Origin: Glycomyces harbinensis
GTDB taxonomy: Bacteria > Actinomycetota > Actinomycetes > Mycobacteriales > Micromonosporaceae
Length of the DNA stretch: 64,000 nucleotides
Direction of reading: 5' to 3'
Assembly: GCF_900101745.1 (NCBI RefSeq)
Contig: NZ_FNAD01000007.1
Location: 124,001-188,000 of the forward strand
Made by a program: the position numbers and the translations under genes
The notes under the pieces: model-generated
Databases searched by the model: none
Told to the model about the DNA's origin: nothing
The model's input: the letters and a program-made list of their open reading frames with translations, nothing else
Shown here: positions 49,529-58,383 of the stretch, piece after piece
Layout: each line of letters begins with the position of its first letter
How positions within the stretch are numbered: the first letter of the stretch is position 1

Positions 49529-49833
49529 GCGAGGACTCCTTTGCTCCGGTGGCGCCGTTTTTTACTCCGCGGCACCGCTGCGCTGTGAAGCCCGATTATG
49601 GCTCCAGGGTCCGACAGATGGCCGGCGTCGACGGGCGAGCGCCGACCCGCGATGAGAAGGTCGCGGACGCCTTCGACCACGTCGGGGCCGAACGACAGCC
49701 GGTAGTACTCCAGCCACCCCTCCAGCGCTGCGAGCGGGTCTTGCTCTGTCGTCGCGCCCACACCCGCCGCCGCGGCCGTCCCGGCCATTGCAGGTGTGCG
49801 CTGCGCATTTATGGGCCCACCAGCAGTGAGCAT
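49525..49833 (-). CDS. Small protein of unknown function
   Basis: A 102-residue protein: Ala/Gly-rich N-terminus, a helical middle ('LAALEGWLEYYRLSFGPDVV' then 'EGVRDLLIAG') and a basic tail ('RSKKRRHRSKG'). I do not recognise it. Its TGA overlaps the YCII ATG, so the two are coupled. ATG 49833 is chosen because the open frame further upstream would run across the promoter and into the start of the divergent 622-aa gene; CAGTCT 7 nt before it may be a leaderless -10. Confidence 0.5.
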   Translation of the reverse strand: MLTAGGPINAQRTPAMAGTAAAAGVGATTEQDPLAALEGWLEYYRLSFGPDVVEGVRDLLIAGRRSPVDAGHLSDPGAIIGLHSAAVPRSKKRRHRSKGVLA

Positions 49834-49921
49834 CGGCGCTAGACTGATCACTGACGTGTCCTGCGTTACATTTTTCGGGTTCGGTCGGAACGGCACGAAC
49901 TCTTCGCTTCGGAGGTTCGCC

Positions 49922-51790
49922 ATGGCGGAGCTGGGCGGCTATCTGGCCGTGTCCTACGTGGCAGAGCATGTCGTCGTCGACGCGCTCGAAGCGGTCTGGC
50001 GGACCGAGTGGAAGTCGGCGGTGCAGTCCGGGGAATGGGCCGCCGCGACCCCCTTCGGGCGCCTTGAGGCGACGGGCACCATCTCGATCGACCAGCCGAG
50101 GTTGCGGTTCGACGGTGCGGCGAACAGGGTCGCGGTGCAATTGGCCGGAGCGGGACGCTTCGAGTTGACGTTGGAGGGGCAGGCCGCCGGCGCGGTATTG
50201 CTCACTGTGGACGCCACCGCCGCGGTGCCGGTTCACGTCAGCCAGGAGCATGCCTGGGACAAGGCCGTGGTGGACCTGAGCCAGTTCACGCTCGACACCG
50301 CGCAAGTGGGCACCACTATCCTGGACGGCCCGACGGGACTCGACCCTCTGGCGGCACTGGCGTCCCAGGACGCCCGCGCCGCGTTCACCGCGCTGATCCG
50401 CGATCGCGCGCAGCCCTACCTCACCTTCAGGCTGCTGACCAATCGCCTGTGGTCCGAGGAACTGGCGCTCATGACCTCGGGGATTCCCGGCTCGGTCCTC
50501 ATCACGCCCCTGGTCAAACTCGGCGACGTCCGGATCCTGGGCGGATGGCTGGCGCTCGGGATCGACGCCACCAGCGGCGTGGGTGTAACGCACGGCAACG
50601 CCGCCGCCATCGGTCCGCCGCCCGACCCTCCGCCGCCCGGACTCGCTCCGATGCCGCAGATGGAGCTCGGCGAGGCAAGCGCACGCCTGGTCGTCGATCC
50701 TGGGGTGGCATTGACCTATTTGCAGGTCAACGCCAAGTTCGCGGTGATCATGGCGACGGCGACCCGGCCCAACATCCACCCGGACCAGAACGTCGGCGTC
50801 AGGTTCGAGGACGGCACCATCGTCGTGAACGCCACCGGCACCGTCGATGCCCCAGACCCCTTCGCCGGGAACTTTCCGTTCACCGCCGAGGTGCGCGTCC
50901 GCCCGTTCGTCCCGAGGTACACGAACACGGTCTACGCGAGCGTCGCGCCGAACATCAGAGTGGACACGCCCCTGTTCCTGCAAGTCCTCGGCACGCTGGC
51001 GGAGTTCTTCGGCGTCGACGTGTTCGAGAAACTGCATCGGGCCAACCGGTCCGAAATGGCGATCCTGTTCGGCGTGAAGGCCTCTGGCAAGGTCCCCGAA
51101 CTCACCGGCGTCTACGCCCGCATCGAAGGCCGCCAAATCGTCGTCCGCCCCGACCTCCTCGCCGTCTTCGGCGAAGCGGCGGTCACGACCACCTTCTCCG
51201 AGACCCCCAGACCCGAACCGTACGCACGCGACTCCGTCCACATCCGTGAACGCATCCTCCGCCTCCGGCTCGATCCGATGAAGGCCAGGAGGCTCCTCGC
51301 CGATCCGACCTTCCTCATCCAGTACCGCGTCCGACGCAGCTCAGACGGCGTCGAGCTTGCCAACGGCACAGCCTGGTCTGGTTCGGACCAGGCGTTCGGA
51401 CCAGAGATCGACATGTGGGAGGAAGCCAACCTGCTGGAGACCTCGTACGACGTCGAGTTGAACGCCGAGCGCCCACCGGGAACCCAGGTGGCGTTCACCG
51501 CCCAGGCGATCCGGGTCCGCGACAAGTTCGACCGTTCCCACCCCTTCGTCCGCTGGAACAAGGACCACTTCTACACGCCCGAACCGTTCGGCTCGCAGGT
51601 CCCGAATCCAGTCCTGCTCTTCTCGGCGATCCATCGCACCAGGGTCGGGGAGCGGTGCCGGTTCGGAGACGAGACCGGCGCGGGCCACCAGGTCACGCCC
51701 TACGAATTCGAGCCGCTCGACGCGCTGCCCGCGCCGGACACCCCCGGCTTCTCGAACCGGTTGTGCCCCTACTGCTTCCCCGAGGACTGA
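49922..51790 (+). CDS. Large beta-rich protein of unknown function with zinc-ribbon-like tail
   Basis: A 622-residue protein that I do not recognise. Most of it is beta-strand (e.g. 'GRLEATGTISIDQPRLRFDG', 'AVQLAGAGRFELTLEGQ', 'ARLVVDPGVALTYLQVNAKF'), arranged as two similar barrel-like halves that recall TULIP/BPI-type lipid-binding folds; a Pro-rich loop ('PPPDPPPPG') splits them. The final 60 residues hold C-x9-H-x24-C-x2-C ('GERCRFGDETGAGHQ' to 'NRLCPYCFPED'), a plausible zinc site. No signal peptide or membrane helix. GGAGG is 6 nt before ATG 49922, and a strong terminator follows. Confidence 0.6.
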   Translation: MAELGGYLAVSYVAEHVVVDALEAVWRTEWKSAVQSGEWAAATPFGRLEATGTISIDQPRLRFDGAANRVAVQLAGAGRFELTLEGQAAGAVLLTVDATAAVPVHVSQEHAWDKAVVDLSQFTLDTAQVGTTILDGPTGLDPLAALASQDARAAFTALIRDRAQPYLTFRLLTNRLWSEELALMTSGIPGSVLITPLVKLGDVRILGGWLALGIDATSGVGVTHGNAAAIGPPPDPPPPGLAPMPQMELGEASARLVVDPGVALTYLQVNAKFAVIMATATRPNIHPDQNVGVRFEDGTIVVNATGTVDAPDPFAGNFPFTAEVRVRPFVPRYTNTVYASVAPNIRVDTPLFLQVLGTLAEFFGVDVFEKLHRANRSEMAILFGVKASGKVPELTGVYARIEGRQIVVRPDLLAVFGEAAVTTTFSETPRPEPYARDSVHIRERILRLRLDPMKARRLLADPTFLIQYRVRRSSDGVELANGTAWSGSDQAFGPEIDMWEEANLLETSYDVELNAERPPGTQVAFTAQAIRVRDKFDRSHPFVRWNKDHFYTPEPFGSQVPNPVLLFSAIHRTRVGERCRFGDETGAGHQVTPYEFEPLDALPAPDTPGFSNRLCPYCFPED

Positions 51791-52197
51791 ACGAACATGG
51801 CCGCCGTCCTGGGACGGCGGCCATGCTGTGATGCTTTGAAAGTCCTAGCAACAGTGTTGACGACGATGACCTGGCTTCTGAGAACACGCAACCGATGAAT
51901 CAAAGATCCATAGAAAGACAAAGAACGATCTGCAAGATTTCCCGCACGACTCTTATTGTTTCGGACTCGAGTTCTGAAAGAGACCCGCAACACACAGAAT
52001 ATCACGGCCTGCGTGCTCGGTGCCGCTTTCTTCCAGGGCTCTCCTGCCGCATCGGGCCAGTACCTGCCATGCCTCACGACATCTGTTGCACCGTAACAGG
52101 GCTCAAGCAGGTTACTACAAGCTCGTCATTGATATATTGGTGCAGTTGCTCACCGCGACCGTTCTCGATCCCCCGAACCCCTGGAGGAAGATCTCCC
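51791..52197. other. 407-bp intergenic region with low-G+C patch
   Basis: After the terminator at 51796-51825, bases 51841-52020 are only about 49% G+C (88 of 180 by hand count), against about 70% around. No credible ORF begins here, and no rRNA, tRNA or IS homology was seen. It may be foreign DNA, a decayed gene or a regulatory RNA locus. The lipoprotein-like gene starts at the right end. Confidence 0.5.
51796..51825. terminator. Strong hairpin terminator
   Basis: CATGGCCGCCGT (51796-51807) and ACGGCGGCCATG (51814-51825) are perfect 12-bp arms with a 6-nt loop, starting 5 bp after the stop of the 622-aa gene. There is no U-tract, as usual for actinobacteria. Confidence 0.8.
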
Positions 52198-52662
52198 GTG
52201 CGAAGAGCGACTGCTTTCAGCGTCGGGCTGTGGACGACGGTCCCATTGCTGCTGATCGCCGGAACCGGGTGTTCGATCCTGCCCGATTCGGGCGGATGCA
52301 TTCCGACCGAGATCGAGGCCGCCAGCGTAACCACCAGTGACCCGACCGAGAGGGTCGTGCTGACCGGTCGCCTGACCACTGAAGGCGAACCGATCGAGGG
52401 GGCGGAGGTGCAGTTCATGGTCTTGCACACGGACGAGAGCGGTGAGCTGTCTGGGGGCGTCGCCGGCGTGGCCGAGACGGACGCGGAGGGCTTGGCCGAA
52501 CTCGCCTTCCAAGGCGCGAAGGATCTCCCGGCCTTCACCGACGAGACGTTGGTGGCCTACCGGGCCGAGTACACCTCAATTACCGACACTGCGCAGTATT
52601 GCAGTGTGAGCAGCGAGAAGGCCGCCCTCGACCTGCCGTGCGCCGGTTTCGGCTGCGAATAG
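52198..52662 (+). CDS. Lipoprotein-like exported protein with Ig-like domain
   Basis: A 154-residue exported protein. Residues 1-25 ('RRATAFSVGLWTTVPLLLIA') form a signal segment ending at a cysteine ('LIAGTGC'), a weak lipobox (the -3 residue is Gly). The rest reads as a single beta-sandwich of the bacterial Ig-like type ('RVVLTGRLTTEGEPIEGAEV' ... 'VAETDAEGLAELAFQG'), plus cysteines near the C-terminus ('LDLPCAGFGCE'). GTG 52198 is preceded by GGAGG at about 10 nt. It lies 228 bp before the NACHT gene in the same direction. Confidence 0.65.
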   Translation: MRRATAFSVGLWTTVPLLLIAGTGCSILPDSGGCIPTEIEAASVTTSDPTERVVLTGRLTTEGEPIEGAEVQFMVLHTDESGELSGGVAGVAETDAEGLAELAFQGAKDLPAFTDETLVAYRAEYTSITDTAQYCSVSSEKAALDLPCAGFGCE

Positions 52663-52890
52663 TGACGGCCCCGCCCGGGCCACCCGCATCGCCAAGGCCC
52701 TCCAGGTCCTCAACGACTATGAGCGCCCAGCAAACTGAAACAGCCGCCTTGCCGGACGGTGTGTCGACCGCAGCGCTCGCCTCCCACAGGGATCGGCCAT
52801 TCCGGCCACGAGGGTGCTCGTGAGACAACCGGGCTGTCGCGCACGGTGCGATAATCGATCCGCCCGCCTCCCCGCCCCTAGGAGGAACCC

Positions 52891-55053
52891 GTGCTGCGCG
52901 CCTTGATCCGGCTCGGTCCGCTGAACAACTTCCTGGCTTTCATCGTCGCCGCGGCCTCGGCGTACCTTGGCTGGCGCGCCGGCGGTCCACCGGCGCTGAC
53001 AACCTTGGCCTGCCTGGCCGCGGTCACCGCGCTCGTCGGATGGGCGCTGTCCTTGCACCAGGAGGCCGCCGCTCGATCAACGGGCGTCGACCGCACCGCA
53101 CGCGACCTGGCGAAGATCCTCGCCCGCCAGTGGACCACCGCAGCCCGCCAGCGGGGCCTGACCGACCCGTCACCGATCCCGGTGGCGTGGCAGGCGACCG
53201 GGCGCCCCATCGCGCCCTCCGACGCCGACGTGGCGGGAACGGCCGCGGTGCTCGATCCGGCTTGGGAATCGGGCACCGCCGACGACATCGCTCAGCGCTG
53301 GCGCCGTATTCCCTCGGGCCGCCTGGTGATCCTCGGCCCGCCGGGCTCGGGCAAGACCTCGCTCGCAGTCCTCCTCGTTTGCCGCCTCCTCGCCGACCGC
53401 GCGACCGGCGGACCGATCCCGGTCCTGCTCGATCTCGCGGGCTGGAACTCCCGCGCCGACCGGCTCCAAGCGTGGATCGCGCGAACCGTGGCCGCCGAAT
53501 ACCTCAAGGGACGCACCAAGGCCGGCGCCGACCACGTTGCCGCGCTTTTCGAGGAAGGCCGTCTCCTGCCGGTCCTCGACGGCTTCGACGAGCTGCCCGC
53601 GGAGAGCCGGGCGTCGGCGTTCTCGGCGCTGAACGACGCATTCGACGAGCCCTCCGGGACGTCGCTCCCACTGGTGCTGACCTCGCGGACCCGCGCATAC
53701 GAAACAGCGGTCGAAACCGCCGAGCGTCCACTGGAGCGTGCGGCGGTCGTGGAGATCGCGCCGGTCACCGCCCGAGAAGCTGCCACCTATCTGCCCGGCG
53801 GCGAGTTCGCCGCCCGAAACCGGTGGAAGCCGGTGACCGAGACGCTCACGGCGGAACCGGACGGACCCCTCGCGAAGGTGCTGTCGACACCGCTCAACCT
53901 GTACCTGGCCAGGACCGCCTACGACACCCCCACGACGAACCCCGCCGAACTGCTCGACCTGGTTGATCCCGCATCACTCGAGCTCCATCTCTTGAACGCG
54001 TACGTGCCGGCGGTATACGGCCGCAAGCACAGTGCGCTGGCCGCGATGCGCCTGCGGCCCTATGAGCCCAGCGAGGCCCGGCGATGGCTGGCGTACCTGG
54101 CCCTTCATTGCGAGCGGTTCGAGACCAGAGACATCGCGTGGTGGCAGCTGCACCGGTCGGCCGGTGCGGGGCGGCTGCATGTCGCGGCACTGGTCCTAGC
54201 CGCGGCGGCGACCATGTTCATCTCGGCCTTGGAGCAGGTCCGACTCGGGCGATGGGACCTCATCATCCCCGTCGGCCTGGTGCTGTCCGTTCTGGTGCTC
54301 GTGCCGTCGGCAGCCGTGGGGGCGGCCGTGATCGAACGTCGGCGGGTGGCCGACCTGCCGCTGGTCGGATACGTCGATCTCATCGGTCGTCTCAAGTGGA
54401 TGAAGTCGCGTGCCGTCCTCGTCCACGGAGGGCTGGTCTTCGCGTTCTGGATGGTGCTCAATGAGAACTGGATGAGTCTCCAGGAGGAGCCCACCGGATG
54501 GGACCTCGGCCCGGTGTCGGAGATCGGCGGTGCGGAGGTGCGCCGCTCGTTTGCCAATGGCGGTACCGCCGCATTCGCGGCGTCGATCGGCGTCGGAATC
54601 GTGCTCGTGCTCGTGGCGCGGCGGATCTTCAGCGGATTCGACTGGGTGATCCGGCGATGGTCCCGTGAAGCTCGCGTCGTCGGGCAGCATCCGACTCCTG
54701 TCCGGATGCTCAGGACGATCCACACGACCGTCCTCGGGTACGCGCTGTTCGCGAGCCTGCTCGGCAGCGGGATTGCGATTGCCGACTGGTGGAGGCCATC
54801 GCTCGAACAACTGGTCTTGTGGGCCGTGATGTTCATCGAGGCGGTGGCCGTGCTCTGGCTGGTCTACGCACGCATCACCGGGGTGTGGGCGTTCGCCCTT
54901 GCCTGCATCGTGCTCGCCATCAGGGGACGCGGCCCGCTGCGGCTCATGAGGTTCCTCGATGACGCGGCGCGAAGGGGTGTACTCCGGCAGTCGGGGCCCG
55001 TCTACCAGTTCCGGCACACCAGGCTCCAGACGTACCTCGCCGAACAGACATGA
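52891..55053 (+). CDS. Membrane NACHT-domain NTPase
   Basis: A 720-residue STAND NTPase. Two helices near residues 12-50 anchor the N-terminus. The NACHT domain spans ~130-350: Walker A 'ILGPPGSGKTSLAVLL' (about residue 149), Walker B 'LLPVLDGFDELPAESR' (about 225), sensor 'LPLVLTSRTRAYE'. Residues ~430-640 contain six or more further membrane helices, and the C-terminal ~45 residues form a winged-helix-like end ('FLDDAARRGVLRQSGPVYQF', then 'RHTRLQTYLAE'). AGGAGG is 6 nt before GTG 52891. Bacterial NACHT proteins include antiphage effectors; here the membrane part could be the effector, which is an inference. Single gene, convergent with the MMPL gene. Confidence 0.85.
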   Translation: MLRALIRLGPLNNFLAFIVAAASAYLGWRAGGPPALTTLACLAAVTALVGWALSLHQEAAARSTGVDRTARDLAKILARQWTTAARQRGLTDPSPIPVAWQATGRPIAPSDADVAGTAAVLDPAWESGTADDIAQRWRRIPSGRLVILGPPGSGKTSLAVLLVCRLLADRATGGPIPVLLDLAGWNSRADRLQAWIARTVAAEYLKGRTKAGADHVAALFEEGRLLPVLDGFDELPAESRASAFSALNDAFDEPSGTSLPLVLTSRTRAYETAVETAERPLERAAVVEIAPVTAREAATYLPGGEFAARNRWKPVTETLTAEPDGPLAKVLSTPLNLYLARTAYDTPTTNPAELLDLVDPASLELHLLNAYVPAVYGRKHSALAAMRLRPYEPSEARRWLAYLALHCERFETRDIAWWQLHRSAGAGRLHVAALVLAAAATMFISALEQVRLGRWDLIIPVGLVLSVLVLVPSAAVGAAVIERRRVADLPLVGYVDLIGRLKWMKSRAVLVHGGLVFAFWMVLNENWMSLQEEPTGWDLGPVSEIGGAEVRRSFANGGTAAFAASIGVGIVLVLVARRIFSGFDWVIRRWSREARVVGQHPTPVRMLRTIHTTVLGYALFASLLGSGIAIADWWRPSLEQLVLWAVMFIEAVAVLWLVYARITGVWAFALACIVLAIRGRGPLRLMRFLDDAARRGVLRQSGPVYQFRHTRLQTYLAEQT

Positions 55054-55253
55054 GCGGCGCGGCCCGCGAGGGTCCCGCCTCGCCGGCGCCGGAGGTGCCG
55101 AGACCGTGTCAGCGCCGCGATCACCTGTGAACGCCGTTGCGACCGGCCCTGGAACACCGGCCCGAGCGATGCTGAGGGCCCCGACCGCGTCCACATGACT
55201 CGCTCCACCGACGGCTGCCCGAGCGGCAGGAGCGGTCGATCCACGGCCACGAC

Positions 55254-57470
55254 TTACCTGACACTCTCCTTTTTGGAGCGCCGATCCATCTGCGGGTCAT
55301 GGAGCGCAGACGGGGCCGACTGCCGGCTGGGCGTCCGCGGTCGGGAGGGCCACCAGTTCGCCCGGCCGAGTAGCTGCATCGCCGCGGGCACGATGATCGC
55401 GCGGACCACGGTCGCGTCGATCACCACGGCGAGCGTCAGGCCGACCCCGATGGTCATGACGAAGAGCGATGTGGCGCTGAAGCCCATCGCGGCGAGCACG
55501 ACGACCATCAGCAGGCCGGCCCGGGTGATGACCGAACCGGTGCTCCGCAGGCCGACCTCGATGGCGCGCCGGTTGTCACCGGTGGCCTGATACTCCTCGT
55601 AGACGCGGCCCACCAGGAACATCTCGTAGTCGGTGACCAGGCCGAAGGCGATGGTGATGACGACCGCGAGACCCCACACGTCGGTCGTGCCCACCACGGC
55701 GAAGTCCAGCAGGGCCCCGTCGAAGTTGCCCTCCTGGAAACCCCAGATGACGAGGCCCAGTGAGGCGCCCAGCGACAGGAACGCGGCGAGGACGGCCTTG
55801 ATCGGCACGAGCACCGACCGGAAGCAGATGAAGAGCACGAGCAGTGTCGACAGGCCGACGAAGGCGAGTGCCCAGGGCAGCGCGCCGGTCGTCGCCTCGC
55901 TGTTGTCGAGGCCCTCCGCCGGGCTGCCCTCGCCCCCGACGAGGACCTCGTCGGCGCCGGCCGGGGGGCCGAACGCCCTGATCTCCCGCACGAGCGCAAG
56001 GTTGTGGACGTCGTCGACCTCTCCCTCGAAACCCACTGTCACCCAGGTGAATTCGTCGTCAGCGCGATGGACGGCGGGGTCCACCGCCCCCTCGATACCC
56101 TCGAGGGCCCGCACGTAGTCCTCAATGGCCTGCTCGTCCACCGCCCCGGGGACGGCGATGTCGAACCGGCTCTCGGCCGCATGGCCCGCGGCGAACTCCT
56201 CGTCCAGGATCCGCGGGACCACCTGGCCCTCGTTGTCTTCGGGGAGGTAGCGGTGGTTGGTCTGGCCCGGCTCGAGTGCGAGCAGCGGGGCCGCGGCGAC
56301 CAGGAGCACCAGCATGCCGCCCGCCAGCCAGGGCACGGGCCGCCGGATGATGGAGCGGGCCAGCGCGGCCCACGTCCGGTCCTCGCGGGTGACGACGCCG
56401 GGTCGGCGGCGCAGCCAGCGGGGGCTGAGCGAGTTGACGCGGGTGCCGAGCACCGCCAGCGCGGCGGGCAGCACCACCAGCGCGGCAAGGATGTTGAACA
56501 GCACCACCGTGATGCCGGCCCAGCCGAACGAGTGGGAGATCGGCTGCGGGAAGAACAGCAGCCCGCACAGCCCGATGACGACGACCAGGCCGGAGAAGGC
56601 GACCGTGCGTCCGGCCGTGTTCAGCGTCGCCTCCAGCGCCCCGCTCACGTCGCCGCCGCGGCGGTCCAGTTCGCCGCGGAACCGGCTGACCATGAACAGC
56701 CCGTAGTCGATGGCGAGGCCGAGACCGAGCAGGAGGGTGATCTCCAGGGCGAAGACCGAGATGTCGATGGCGTACGTCAGGCAGCGCAGCAGCACCAGCG
56801 AGCCGAGGATCGCGAGGATTCCCAGGGCGACGGGGACGGCGGCGGCCACCGCGCTGCGGAAGACGAGCAGCAGCAGGACAAGGAGGATCGGCAGCGCGAT
56901 CATCTGCGCGGTGGCCAGGCCCTGCTGAGCCTGCTCCTGGAGGTGGTGCACGCTGGTGGAGCCACCCGCTATGTAGGTCTCCAGGCGGTCGTCGTCGGCG
57001 CGGGCCAGGCTCTCGATCTCGCCGTACGATTCGAGGCGCTCGGTGTTGTCCGCGCCTTCCAAGGTGATCGCGGCGATCACCGAGGACCGGTCCTCGGAGA
57101 CGTACCGGGCGCGCTCGGACTCGGTAAGTCCCGGGCTCCAGTAGCTGGTCCAGGAGAGGACTTCGGACTCGGGCAGCTGGTCGAGCGCCGCCGTCACCGC
57201 CTGCTCGAAGGCCGGATCGTCGATCGTCAGCTCGCCGGTCGAGTCGGTGTAGAGCGCCACCGTGTCCAGGTCGCCGGGCTGATGTCCGAAATGGTCTTCC
57301 AGCAGTTCGGTGGCGCGGGTGGACTCGGCGTCGGGAGGCGTCAGCCCGTCCGTGATCATCGCGCCGAAGACCCCGCCGCCCCAGAGGCCGGCGAGCACCA
57401 TGAACAGCGCGGTCACGATGAGGAGCAGGCGCCTGTGCGCATAGTTGAAGCGCGCTAGCCAAGTGAACAT
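55254..57470 (-). CDS. MMPL-family RND transporter
   Basis: A 738-residue inner-membrane exporter with the MMPL layout: helix 1 ('LLLIVTALFMVLAGLWGGGV'), a periplasmic-type domain (~45-165), helices 2-6 with 'GLGLAIDYGLFMVSRFRGEL' (conserved GxxxDY), then a second copy of the same arrangement with 'GLVTDYEMFLVGRVYEEYQ'. It uses the proton gradient to export lipids or hydrophobic toxins. The charged C-terminus ends in 'DRRSKKESVR'. Divergent from a TetR gene with two TAGGTTGA-type operators; expected to be repressed by it. Confidence 0.93.
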   Translation of the reverse strand: MFTWLARFNYAHRRLLLIVTALFMVLAGLWGGGVFGAMITDGLTPPDAESTRATELLEDHFGHQPGDLDTVALYTDSTGELTIDDPAFEQAVTAALDQLPESEVLSWTSYWSPGLTESERARYVSEDRSSVIAAITLEGADNTERLESYGEIESLARADDDRLETYIAGGSTSVHHLQEQAQQGLATAQMIALPILLVLLLLVFRSAVAAAVPVALGILAILGSLVLLRCLTYAIDISVFALEITLLLGLGLAIDYGLFMVSRFRGELDRRGGDVSGALEATLNTAGRTVAFSGLVVVIGLCGLLFFPQPISHSFGWAGITVVLFNILAALVVLPAALAVLGTRVNSLSPRWLRRRPGVVTREDRTWAALARSIIRRPVPWLAGGMLVLLVAAAPLLALEPGQTNHRYLPEDNEGQVVPRILDEEFAAGHAAESRFDIAVPGAVDEQAIEDYVRALEGIEGAVDPAVHRADDEFTWVTVGFEGEVDDVHNLALVREIRAFGPPAGADEVLVGGEGSPAEGLDNSEATTGALPWALAFVGLSTLLVLFICFRSVLVPIKAVLAAFLSLGASLGLVIWGFQEGNFDGALLDFAVVGTTDVWGLAVVITIAFGLVTDYEMFLVGRVYEEYQATGDNRRAIEVGLRSTGSVITRAGLLMVVVLAAMGFSATSLFVMTIGVGLTLAVVIDATVVRAIIVPAAMQLLGRANWWPSRPRTPSRQSAPSALHDPQMDRRSKKESVR

Positions 57471-57577
57471 TGCGATACCGCCTAAGTGGTCAAATGAGAA
57501 CGATGCGGGTTCGAGGGCGGTCTCTCACTCGACGCGGGGTCGGTGGCATGGTTCGGTCCCTCGCGGTTGGCGACTGC

Positions 57578-57625
57578 TAGGTTGATGCTGTCAACCTAAT
57601 TCGCTAGGTTGACGTTGTCAACCAT
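57578..57625. promoter_or_regulatory. Two tandem TetR operators between MMPL and tetR
   Basis: TAGGTTGA-TGCTG-TCAACCTA (57578-57598) and TAGGTTGACGTTGTCAACC (57605-57623, with the perfect core GGTTGAC/GTCAACC) are spaced 27 bp start to start. They lie just upstream of the tetR start and in the divergent MMPL control region. Confidence 0.8.
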
Positions 57626-57635
57626 GGAAGGCGTG

Positions 57636-58217
57636 ATGGGCAGCACACGCGAAGCACTGGTAGAGGCGGCCGCTCAGCTCTTGGACGAGGGCGGGGTCGA
57701 GGCGGTGACACTGCGCGATGTGGGACGCCTGGTGGGGGTGTCGCACAATGCGCCCTACAAGCATTTCGCCGGGAAGCAGGCCCTGCTGGCGGCAGTGGCT
57801 GCCCGGGAGCTCCAAGGACTACATGCGGCATTGCATGAATCGTTGCGGCGCAAGCAATTGCCCCCGATGGCACTGCGTACGGTGCTGCACGACTACATTG
57901 GTTGGGCGCTGCGATATCCGGCACGGTTCAAGCTCGTATTCGGACCGTGGACCGTCGATTCGGCGGAGCTCGCCGAAGCCGCGGCCCTGACGCAGACCAC
58001 GTTCGTCGACCTCGTCGCCTCCGCCCAAGAGGTCGGCGCACTCCCGCCCGGCGACTCGGTTCGCCTGGCATCATTGCTCCGCGCACTGACGCACGGGGCC
58101 GCCGATCTCGCGCTCGCCGGTCACCTCACCGCCGACGGCAAGGGGAATGCCACCCCAGAGGATCTGGTCGATGATGTGCTCAGACACCTGAAAAGCGCAG
58201 CGACTTCGACGGGCTAG
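57636..58217 (+). CDS. TetR-family transcriptional regulator
   Basis: A 193-residue regulator: HTH 'VTLRDVGRLVGVSHNAPYKH', 'FAGKQALLAAVAARE', then a TetR_C-type ligand domain ('LHDYIGWALRYPARFKLVFG', 'LLRALTHGAADLALAGHL'). ATG 57636 has GGAAGG 4 nt upstream; ATG 57624 overlaps the operator and seems less likely. It should repress the MMPL transporter gene and itself. Confidence 0.88.
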   Translation: MGSTREALVEAAAQLLDEGGVEAVTLRDVGRLVGVSHNAPYKHFAGKQALLAAVAARELQGLHAALHESLRRKQLPPMALRTVLHDYIGWALRYPARFKLVFGPWTVDSAELAEAAALTQTTFVDLVASAQEVGALPPGDSVRLASLLRALTHGAADLALAGHLTADGKGNATPEDLVDDVLRHLKSAATSTG

Positions 58218-58383
58218 ATCATCTGGGGTCTGCCCCGATGCGTTTGGTGGGCAGCGGTTCCGCGGTCGAGGCAGCTCACCCGGCAGACCGTGAGCGTCCT
58301 CCGCCAGGGCCTGCACGCGTCAACCCGTCAAAGAAGGCTGATTCTTCGAGCCACAGCCGGCGTCTGGCGTCTTCGATGTGTGT

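Noticed and set aside
52663..52890. Short plus-strand frames before the NACHT gene as a toxin or antitoxin gene
   Set aside because: No start with a ribosome site, compositions typical of shadow frames, and no family resemblance.
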